Source of the DNA: Gaertneriomyces semiglobifer
Taxonomy: Eukaryota; Chytridiomycota; Chytridiomycetes; Spizellomycetales; Spizellomycetaceae
Direction: 5' to 3'
Assembly (NCBI GenBank): GCA_025558075.1
Contig: JAHLKF010000004.1
Coordinates: forward strand, 310,001 to 374,000
DNA length: 64,000 nucleotides
Positions 55,928 to 64,000 of the stretch are shown one piece after another. Position 1 is the first letter of the stretch. The number at the start of each line of letters is the position of its first letter. Both the position numbers and the translations under genes were made by a program. Below the pieces are notes generated by a model. It ran no database searches. It had not been told where the DNA came from and saw only the letters and a list, made by a program, of their open reading frames with translations.

Positions 55928-58125
55928 ATGCCTACGATCACCGTTTTCCTCGTGATTATCGCGGTTCTCTGTCTACTCCCCACTCAGGTTGCCGCGTTTG
56001 GCGCTGGCAACATTCCATCTATCGCCTACCTGGAAGATAAAGCCTTCCGGCATGGAGACATTGAAGACATCATTGCCACTATCATCCTCTCCAAGACTTT
56101 CATTCTGTCCAAAAAGTTCTCGTCTCTCGATGTCAAGCGCATCTACTTCGGCAATTGGCTCAGAGATTATTCTCAGGCTATCGATGTTGCTACTCTGTCA
56201 CGTGGCTTGCCATTGGAGAACCTAGTATTGTTAGTGTCAGTACTGGGGTTTATGGCCCATGGATATGCCACTGAAGAATTTGAGGTCACCAAAGAGAGGT
56301 TGGGTTGTTATCGTGCTGAGGAGCATATTGACAATCCGAAGGGATATTGTGAGAATGATGATGCAAGGCGATACGACCAGCGGTTACGTCCTCCTGTGAA
56401 TCCGATGGAATGCGCTATTGACCCGCAGACAGGCATGAAAAACTATATCAAGAATGAAGCGGGCGGATGGCCGACTTCCAGCGCCTACGTCCGTGATCAA
56501 CTTACAAAATGCGTGTCGTTTGGAAAAGCAGGAGACATGAACGAAGCCTTTCGCCATTTAGGTGCTGCTTTGCACACCTTGGAGGATTTTTCTGCGCATA
56601 GTAACTACTGTGAGCTTGCGTTGCTCGAGTTGGGATACACTCACGTGTTCCCGTTTGTGGGAGATGCCACAATGGTGAATGTCATGGGAAAGAGAGTGTA
56701 CCCCCTCGTTACCGGTACTTTTGGAAGTACAGACTTTGTACATTCATTGCTTGGTGAAGCGACTGATCACGCTTCATCCATTTCCATTACAAGCCTGAGT
56801 AATCAGATGGAAACGGCACGAAGCAGGAGCACTAGTGGAGATGCTGACATTAATACCTTGGTAAATCTGTTGAGCCAGGCTCCTGGAATGGGTGATCTGG
56901 CGAAAGAAATCCAGTCTGTGGATCAGCGTACACGCAGCGGTCCTGCAAATGATCAGGATCTCAAGGGCCAAATATGGAGTTTGTTGTGTTTGAGGGATAA
57001 GATTGTTAAATCCATCTCCCAAACTATGGAAAAAATTCCGGGATTAAACTGGTTAGCAGAAAAGATTACCGAGAGTGTGCAGGTCTTTATTTTGACCAAG
57101 CTGGAGGTAATATAACCGTTGTCAAACCGGATGGTCACGTTCGCGAGACTAACTTGTCACTCTTTTTATAGCCGCTTCTGCGACCCCTTCTGTCAAGTAC
57201 CACCTCGTCCCTTCAGTCCCTCTCATCTACCATTATCGCCTCTGAATCTCAGCAACAAATTTTCACGGATCCGCATTGTTCTGACCCGACTCACTCCCAA
57301 CTGTCTAAAGATCACTTCGATCTCTTCCTCAACGAACCGGCTGGAAAGATTGCCAAAGTTGTTGTCAGGCACATTGTTGAGGCCGTTGTGGATGCATGGA
57401 AATCAGGGGAAACACGCCAGGTGCTGGGTTTGGCAATGGAAGTCATGCATCATCCGTGCCATGTTTCAACAGCTCTTCAGAGGGAAATGATGGAAGTCAT
57501 GCGGGTGTGGGCTAGGGAGAATGACGCAAAAGTGCGCATGCTGGGTAAAGATGCTGTGAAAGAGCATCGCAATCGGGAGAACGTTGGTGCGGGGAACTCT
57601 GGATGTGGTGGTGGAGCTGTGACGATTGGAAGGAACCCAGGTGGCTACTCCCAGGGCACACAGGGGCAAGGATACGGACAGAACTCTGCCAGTCAAAGTG
57701 GATTCGTCACTGGTGGAGTAGAAGAAGTCAGAATGCCCTCGGCGGGGGGCGGGTATGGTGCTCATCCACCTACTCATGATCATGCTTCTCCATATGGGTA
57801 TAACCAACCTCAATCCATGCCCGGATTCCCTAGCCCTCAGCACGGACATGGTCATGGACATGGACCTGGATCTGGAGGCTATCCACCTATTGTCCACCAG
57901 CGACAGGATGCGAGTGGATATCCCGGCTCATACGGCGGTAGTGGCGCACATATGCCCGAACCGTCCGCCGGACCACAATTTGGTGGATACCCACAACAAC
58001 AGGCACAATTTGGCCAACAGGTCCCACGCACACCGTACGGTCAACCATCGAGCGTCCATATGCCCAATCCACCTCATGGGCCTGGTTCAGGGTATCCAGG
58101 TCAGCACGGTTCCCGAGGCCTTTGA
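55928..58125 (+). CDS. HET-C domain protein, secreted or membrane-associated
   Basis: 710 aa from exons 55928-57106 and 57172-58125. A signal peptide is clear (residues 1-23, VFLVIIAVLCLLPTQVAAFG). The HET-C core follows: FGAGNIPSIAYLEDKAFRHGD, SLDVKRIYFGNWLRDYSQA, GFMAHGYATEEF, GWPTSSAYVRDQL and the His-rich LGAALHTLEDFSAHSNYCEL, a metal-ligand pattern like that of phospholipase C/P1-type folds. The exon 2 part has helices to about residue 500. The last 200 residues are Gly/Pro/His/Tyr-rich with an HGHGHGHG run. In Neurospora, het-c alleles govern heterokaryon incompatibility; in other fungi HET-C-like proteins often have unknown roles, so I infer none. Confidence 0.88.
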
Positions 58126-58646
58126 AGGCAACCCAATCGAAAATCCGTCATCAATGACATGGACGGATTCAGTTAGTTGATAACACTTGTTGATTCACAT
58201 TTTGATATGTTTGTTTGCACAGAAAGTAACATGTTTGTCTGAAACCAGTCATGTTTATTGTACTCGTGGCCGTGGCCGCCCAGCTTGGAATGCTTGTCTC
58301 TCAATCTCTCCCTCTCTATGATAATGGCTGGTACACCTGCTGTGCAGTGCTCTGCGTTAGTGGACAGTTGGAAGACACGGCGGAAGCCCCAAGTCCGATA
58401 ATTTACGCGTAGGGTTTTTAAAGGAAGGAAGTTCGCATGAACTGGTTTGGTTGACTTTATTATTATGAGTTCACATCTGCCGGCATCACCATTGCAAGCC
58501 AGTAGAAGCATTCCCTTACAGCTGCGATTCCCACACTGTATGGCTTTTTGCAAAGCATATGTGTATGAAACCGAGATCAAGCTGTTTTAGGACCTGCTCT
58601 ACTTGCGCCGGCCAGCGCCTGGGGTGGTAAACAGGAGACGTTAGTG
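58126..58646. other. intergenic between HET-C and the Scm3-like gene
   Basis: 521 bp between two plus-strand genes. A minus frame at 58580-58173 (135 codons, lacking an ATG start) has no recognised motif and is not called. It should hold the HET-C 3' UTR and the promoter of the next gene. Confidence 0.35.
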
Positions 58647-60565
58647 ATGGGTGGAAACGCTGTGAACAGGCGGTCCGCGCAGGTCAGCACGCCCCTCGCC
58701 CCCACTAAAAAGGCTAACCAATCCACGCCGGTCGCAAAGTACGGAAAAGACCTCTGTCCACAATCACCCCCAGAACCACAAGAATCAGGAATCAATAGTT
58801 ACTTCTCCCTTCCAACTCTCCAATCCCTCATCCAGAATGGGGAGCCTGACGCTACTACTACGTCTGCGCCAACTCCAGAAACCATTGCTTTTCATCGCCT
58901 ACAATCGCAAACTCGATTGAAAGCGGCGTGGGATAGCATATGTGAAAAGTATGGCAGGGAGTTTGATGATGCCGACGAGATTGATCTCATGACTGGGGAA
59001 ATTGTGGTGGACAATGGATGGGTACGAAATACTGAGGTTTGCGTTTTTGGAGAAGTATTCTATAGAAGCGAAGATTTGAAAGAGGAAGACGCCGAGGACG
59101 AAGATGAAGAGGAGGATGAAGAGGAACATGCGTTGGCTACTGAGAGTGAGGCAGCGCACAATGAAGATGTGGACGACCTTATTGGCCTTCCCCAGCAACC
59201 ACTGAGCCCATCGAAACCGGCGCAGCCGCTTAAACGAAAGCGGCCATTGGTGGAAGATGTGGATGAGTTGACCGAGCTGTCAATACCAAGCTTGGCAATA
59301 TCCGAACCATCCAAGCCATCATCTTCAAGCTTGAATGCTCAATCCGACCCTCTACACACATCTGGGCTTAGTTTGACGATACCAATAGCGAAGCAGAGCC
59401 GTTGCGCAACCCAAGCACAATCTCCAGAAGACGACGATGCTTTTGAAAATATCCTTCCACAACGATCATTTTCGCGTCCGCGACCGCTTCTATGCCACTT
59501 CATTCCCATCAATGCCCAAATTGCGCAACCTCCTCGACAAAGAAGTTCCACCCCCGATCCAGTCAAGAGACGACATGTTAGTTTAAAGGCCCTAGATGAA
59601 ACTGTGGAATACGATCTGCTTACAACGCCCAATAAACAGCTGAAAACTGATATGAGGCAGGTCCGCCGGCGGATCAAGCGAGAGCGGATGGATACCATCA
59701 AACTGGAGGATACTGTTGGGCTCACAGCGTCAGACACTTCAATCACTTCACCTATCCCCACAATAGAAGATGCAGATGAGCTGACAGCTTCAATGTTGCC
59801 AGTTGGTTCGCCTGCCCCCATGTTCAAGGACAAAGATGAATCGCCAGCCTTGGATGAATCGCTCGGTCAACGTACCACCACAGTACATAACGCGGATGCG
59901 TTGACAGGCTTAGATGTATCGGATATTTCGTCGTTGGTCGCCTCACCACTGATAACCCTAGATGTACCAAGTTCACCACATGGTGCCGCGGACGAATGGC
60001 CTTGTGATCCTGGCCAAGCATCGGAAGCGAAAGAGCTAGAGCTAATGCAGGATAGTTCAGGAACGGCCACTGGCGGACCTGTACATGCATCGCCGGATAT
60101 GTTGGTGAAAACATCCCCTGGCCACATCTGTTTGAGTGCCACCCCAATAATAACTCCTTTGCCCAGTCAGGCTTGCTTGAGCGGAACGGACTTTGCTGCT
60201 GTGGAAGGCGGTACTGCTAATGCAGGGGCGGCCTCAAATAGACGCGCTGACACAAGGACAGACGATGCAGCGAATGAAGAAGATCTGAAGCATACGATGC
60301 CGCATTCCTCAAACACGCCCAATGAAATAGAGATTGATGAATCGTTGAATCATTACGAGCTATTTCTGTCATACGACAGACTCGATCGAGTAGCCTCCAC
60401 CGATGATCCACCTGATTCTGAAGCTGGTGCGAATGACAATGTACGCTCTTGGCATGGTAGGTTTCCTGCGTTTCGATTGATCTGCCATTCGAGAACGATA
60501 CTAAAATTGTGCGACCACATTCAGATTCATCTAATACATCGCAAATACACGCCGTAATAACATAG
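58647..60565 (+). CDS. Scm3/HJURP-like CENP-A chaperone candidate
   Basis: 616 aa from exons 58647-60456 and 60525-60565. Residues about 88-128 carry the Scm3-type motif: SQTRLKAAWDSICEKYG, then DADEIDLMTGEIVVDNGWVR, matching the W..I..KY and DLxTGEI(V)xDNG pattern of histone CENP-A chaperones. The rest is acidic and Ser/Pro/Thr-rich with basic patches (RRRIKRERM) and looks disordered, as usual in this fast-evolving family. No other domain seen. The final 68-nt intron (gtaggt/ttcag) gives the end DSSNTSQIHAVIT; without splicing the frame ends 34 residues after WHG. Chaperone function is inferred from one motif. Confidence 0.65.
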
Positions 60566-60587
60566 CAATTACGGATTAGGTTACAAC

Positions 60588-61678
60588 TTAAGTGATTTCT
60601 ATTATTTGCACATCATCATCGTCGGAGTCACCTGTGAGGTCAATGACCTCAGGATCATCCGCCGCCAGCACCCGCATGGGTACTGCGACAGCATCAGAGC
60701 TGACGACATACTCTCGCATTGTTCCGTCCTTGGATGCACACATCAAAGCCATTCCTTCCAAATCATCCAGAGTTAAGGTATCAACGGGCGCAGGCTCGGT
60801 AACAAGCTCAGTCTCACGACCCGACAGGCTGCCACGTTGAGAGGGTATAATGGAGCCGCAACTTGCAGGCGTTCCTGCGAGTGCGACGGGCCTCTGTACA
60901 CCAGCTCTCTCGCAACTCCCTGTCGTCTGCGCTTGAGGCTCTGAGGTATGTGCCGGACCCATGTTTTCCGAATAATGTATCAGAGTGCGCGCCTTAAATG
61001 CAGAGAAAGAGTCGACCATATGTGCGAAACGGCTCGCTTCATACCCTTGCTTGCCCAGCGTCGCCAACCGGTCCGCCTCTTCATTCCCAAACATATGCGC
61101 GTGCCCTTTAACCCAATACCATTGAGTGCTTCCGTCTCGTGACATCACCAGCTGATACGTAGTCTTTAGCAATACCGCGTTGAACCATAAACAGTCTCAC
61201 CTCACCTCGAAAAGTCTGGCGGCAATGGGATTCAGACTTATAAAAGTGCTTCTCGATCCTAAGGCTATAAAGCAAGGGATGAATGATTTGCGCTTGCATT
61301 TAGTGGTGGTGGCACACGGCACCTGCTATGACCCCTAGGCAGTCCGTATAAATGACAGCGTTAACCCCGTCACCTATTCGCTCCAGCGCAGCAATGCACG
61401 ACTGGAAAAAATATGTTAGAATGGCATGTCTTTGAGCATTACCACTTATAGTACTTACCAAAAGCTCAGCATCAAGGGAGGTAAGGGCATACACTCCCCT
61501 GGATATATGCAGCCTCTCTTCACCGGGAAAGAAGCATCCAATTCCGCCAAAATTCGGATTGGTGAAACCACCATCGGCATAGACTTTGATGGTGGGAGCA
61601 TCCAGTAATTCCGTTCCCTTAAGAAACAAATTGTGAATACTGAGATACCACCGATTACAATCCGGCCATGCATACCAT
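60588..61678 (-). CDS. RNase H-fold protein with SUMO-interaction-like tail
   Basis: 291 aa; exons on the minus strand: 61678-61676 (ATG only), 61617-61459, 61401-61323, 61264-61206, 61163-60588. The RNase H fold has all four acidic positions: D16 (KVYADGGF), E52 (TSLDAELL), D74 (AVIYTDCLGV) and D131 (GNEEADRLA), plus VKGHAHMFG before the last. After residue 145 a tail without known fold ends in two acidic-flanked hydrophobic motifs, EVIDLTGDSDDDD (273-277 core) and VQIIEIT (285-290), as in SUMO-interaction motifs. The start is inferred: the ATG falls at an exon end and the frame has no other upstream ATG. A retroelement-derived RNase H is the main alternative, but no reverse transcriptase is near. 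Confidence 0.68.
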
Positions 61679-62297
61679 GAGATGATATATTTGTTTCAGT
61701 CGATGTGGTTCGTCGTTGTCCACGGGTATAAACGCTCGGTGCTTAGAAAGGTGATTTGCTGTCTCTCGATGCCAGCTGATACGTTGTGGGGTAGCAGCAG
61801 GGTACGGAACAGCGTGACTACGTGGATCTACAACAAAGGGTACCACATGTTAACCAAAATGTGAGAAGAGAAAGCGCCTCAAACCTTGAGAACATTTGAC
61901 GCTACATGCGTCGCATCATTCAATCCGCCGGTCAATTGCTTGGTCGTCCGTCTCGGCACGTCGAATGTCCACTGGTGACAAGGACGTTTGGGCAAAGACG
62001 AACTTTCTCGCACAACGTCCTTGGCCAGTAAATCAGTACGTTAAGGAGGATGGTGGATGTTGGTGATGGTGAATATGGCCTCTGACAGCACCATGTCATT
62101 ACCACCCTACAGTCGGCAGCCGTCCTGCAAGATTGCGAAATCATCGGATTGCCTGCATCAAAGCGGGTCGATGACAGTGGTACAACAAAGCCATTTTGGT
62201 CGCAACCACAACAAAGGTCTAATGACATTCTGTCAAGCCGTATGAGAAGAATGTCATGGCTGGGCGGCAAACGCGCGCAGCAGCGTAGACCTCGCCG
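61679..62297. other. intergenic between RNase H gene and small basic protein gene
   Basis: 619 bp. A minus frame just upstream of the RNase H start (61846-61655) could be a further 5' exon, but it lacks an ATG and its upstream splice partner runs into a stop, so I treat it as leader. No repeat or RNA gene seen. Confidence 0.35.
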
Positions 62298-62680
62298 TTA
62301 CAAGCCAGTCCAATGCTTGTAAGATGCAGTCATCTGCCCAACGGCAACGCTAGATACCGGCAATCCTACTGAAAGCAAGAGCAGGACAAGAAGCAAACGC
62401 CAAGCCTCGCCGAGACCGCAACCGCACACATGGAGGAACTTCAATATGGAAACAGCGCAGGGCACTTACCAAGAGCGCTTACCACAGCCACTCTGCCTTC
62501 TGCCGCACTAGCAGCCGCTTCTTTACGGGCCTTCTTCACTAATGTGTTCACTTCTTCTGCTGCAGCGCTTCTTTGGTTTGGCCTCTGCCGTGTGACAGGT
62601 CGTTGTTGACGCACGGCGACATGTTTCTCGTTTTTGGCCTTTGCTGACTTCGCAAGCGTTGATCGTTTCCATTTACCCAT
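62298..62680 (-). CDS. small basic protein of unknown function
   Basis: 93 aa, exons on the minus strand 62680-62470 and 62368-62298, with a 101-nt intron (gtaagt donor, ctttcag acceptor). The N-terminal 70 residues are strongly basic (MGKWKRSTLAKSAKAKNEK, then QQRPVTRQRPNQRS), followed by EEVNTLVKKARKEAAASA, probably one helix. This resembles small nucleolar or ribosome-assembly proteins in composition only; I recognise no family. The second exon (LPVSSVAVGQMTASYKHW) is less certain. Confidence 0.45.
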
Positions 62681-63004
62681 CAAGTGTACGACCATCCGTG
62701 GCGGGGTGATGTGAATGTCCTATTATGGCTGCTTTGGCGAACAGTTGGGAAAACGTCTTGGATTCTCAGTGAATAAAGTTCCCATTGACCAATTTCAAAG
62801 TGGCTTGTTGCGCGACACGTCCGACTTTGACGTCGGGTTTTGTTGAAAGCAGATACTCGAACTGTTTTTAAACTCTTTATTGCGGGCGTAGAAGAGGTTT
62901 ATAGAAAACGCTTAGATTAAAGGACTCTCTGTTTTATTAGAGTCCAGAGAGAGAGCGTGAATAGCCGAAAATTATTCAGCCAAAACTTGTTAGTACTGAG
63001 AAAC
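62681..63004. promoter_or_regulatory. bidirectional promoter region, small basic protein / TVP18
   Basis: 324 bp between divergent starts. An AT-rich part near 62860-62945 (actctttattgcgggcg, ttttattagag) lies in the TVP18 upstream half. No motif beyond this. Confidence 0.35.
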
Positions 63005-63638
63005 ATGGGTTTCGGAAACGAAATCACCAGCGGGAAATTCACGATCTACGCACAATGGTCCGCCATCATCGCCCTTCTGCGTATGTGCAGTGCTTAAAGT
63101 ATTCTTGTTTATATACGTGCGCTGGCTAACGGAGTCTTAACAATTTAGTTCTGATCATCCTAGGAATAGTCAACTTTATCCACATTATCCCGTTCGCCAT
63201 CATTGGCTTTGTCGGCGCCTTTTTCCTTGTCTGGCTGGAAATTCCTCTGTTGACGAGGTGTTGCCCTGGCGGCCCACGCATGTACTTATTGTCTCTGATT
63301 CTTCTGGTGCCGTATTCATACTGATTCTGTCGTCTACTAGGGATCGCTTCACCAAGATCTTCTCTAACACGCTTTTTCGCTCCATGCTCTATGCCGCGTT
63401 CTCCGTGGTTCTCTGGTTGAGTATTTTGATGAAATCTACCAGCTTCTTGGCTGCAGCTGTGTTCATGTCGATCAGTGCAGTTTTCTATCGTACGTGTACT
63501 CACGTCAACCGAATTCTTGTCCACAGCCTTGGCTGACATTTCCTACCTGTAGTTGTTTCCGTAGGAAGAGGAGAGGACCTTGAGCGTTCCTCAATCACCG
63601 GTCCCAGAGCCGCTGTGGGGGCAGCGTCCCAAGTTTAG
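63005..63638 (+). CDS. TVP18: Golgi membrane protein TVP18
   Basis: Four-pass late-Golgi membrane protein of Tvp family, 139 aa (yeast 167). Exons: 63005-63080, 63149-63257, 63341-63489, 63553-63638. MGFGNEITSGKFTIYAQW is the diagnostic start. Hydrophobic segments: SAIIALLLLIILGIVNFIHI, PFAIIGFVGAFFLVWLEIPL, SMLYAAFSVVLWLSILMK and FLAAAVFMSISAVFYLV. The TRDRFTKIFSNTLFRS loop between the second and third also fits. The soluble tail is short. Three introns (68, 83, 63 nt) keep phase. Confidence 0.92.
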
Positions 63639-63775
63639 ACCCTGGGGCCTATCACTCGTGTCGTGTGCACCTAGGGACCAAATCTGGCCATCATCTATAT
63701 TACGTACTTAGGCAATCAGATATGGACGTTTCTCTGGAACGAAACGGTTGGGTAGTCGCTAATATTGAGTAGAAT
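63639..63775. other. 3' gap at the right edge
   Basis: 137 bp between converging stops; no feature recognised. Confidence 0.3.
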
Positions 63776-63960
63776 CTAATCGAGGTCAAACTTTGCGCCT
63801 CCTCCTGCTGTATGGGTCAAATCGCATGTATTGCCTCGTGCAACCAAATGTATACGTATCACGCCTCCGCCTATCGCCAAATCACCACTTGCATCTTCAC
63901 CCTCTGTTATTTCAAACGTATTGGTAATTCTGATAGCCGTATTGAATCTTATTTCTGTTG
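63776..63960 (-). CDS. 3' end of an unidentified gene running in from the right
   Basis: About 58 residues up to the stop at 63776 (IRFNTAIRITNTFEITEG, then GGGVIRIHLVARGN and TAGGGAKFDLD). A likely splice acceptor (atcaacag) sits near 63955, and the frame above it meets a stop, so the rest of the gene lies beyond the window. Beta-rich composition; no family recognised. Confidence 0.4.
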
Positions 63961-64000
63961 ATTCTCCATGCCTCATTCAGCAGGCTGCCCGCGGCCTCCT

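Noticed and set aside
58173..58580. 135-codon minus-strand frame after HET-C
   Set aside because: Begins without ATG, has no recognised motif, and splice signals do not extend it into a convincing gene.
60588..61678. RNase H gene as a retrotransposon remnant
   Set aside because: Four introns, no reverse transcriptase, integrase or terminal repeats nearby, and intact catalytic residues favour a host gene, though ancient domestication is possible.
1..64000. A metabolic or defence gene cluster
   Set aside because: Neighbouring functions are unrelated and the strands alternate; nothing points to joint regulation beyond shared divergent promoters.

Overview
This is a gene-dense eukaryotic nuclear window (37 gene calls in 64 kb). 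The genes carry short GT-AG introns, mostly 50-70 nt, and the protein set is fungal. A HYLS1 homologue at the left edge, a centriole/cilium protein, suggests a fungus that still builds a flagellum (a chytrid-like zoosporic fungus). BUD6, SEC9, a UGO1/SLC25A46-like protein, TVP18 and a HET-C protein support Fungi. Species cannot be fixed from the sequence alone. Exon coordinates were built by hand from splice consensus, reading-frame phase and remembered family motifs; no alignment or search was run.

Left third (1-24.5 kb): HYLS1 (5' cut by the window edge), a TBC-TLDc protein, a small TPR-like orphan, the Brix protein SSF1/PPAN, then a non-coding block with an array of TGACGTG/TCGTC-rich tandem repeats downstream of a TATA box set inside an inverted repeat (6.73-7.5 kb). 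Next come EEF2KMT/EFM3, galactose-1-phosphate uridylyltransferase, a LARP7/Pof8-like La protein, an orphan coiled-coil protein, an intronless NUP188 of 2045 residues, and a 16-exon TFIIIC90 (GTF3C4-like) gene.

Middle (24.6-46 kb): PP4 regulatory subunit 3, an orphan small membrane protein, a chorismate-lyase/UTRA-like protein, adenylosuccinate lyase, an NDFIP/Bsd2-type PPxY membrane adaptor, Rab geranylgeranyltransferase alpha, transportin-3/MTR10, SEC12/PREB, PRP18, COX19, the KEOPS subunit CGI121, a mitochondrial-carrier-like UGO1/SLC25A46 candidate and PEX11.

Right third (46.6-64 kb): ARP3, RPF1, BUD6/AIP3, a KIAA1143/DUF4604-type protein, SEC9/SNAP-25, BOLA1, a short SF3A1/PRP21, a HET-C protein with a Gly/His-rich tail, an Scm3/HJURP-like candidate, an RNase H with two C-terminal SUMO-interaction-like motifs, a small basic orphan, TVP18, and the 3' end of an unidentified gene.

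Neighbours do not form an operon or metabolic cluster. They are a random-looking mix of housekeeping functions: ribosome biogenesis (SSF1, RPF1), splicing (PRP18, SF3A1), secretion and trafficking (SEC12, SEC9, TVP18, RABGGTA, NDFIP), nuclear pore and import (NUP188, TNPO3), actin (ARP3, BUD6) and mitochondria/peroxisome (COX19, BOLA1, UGO1-like, PEX11). Several gene pairs are convergent with only 12-130 bp between stop codons. The least explained items are the repeat/TATA block, the RNase H with its SUMO-binding-like tail, the UTRA-like protein, and the orphan at 12.9-14.8 kb.
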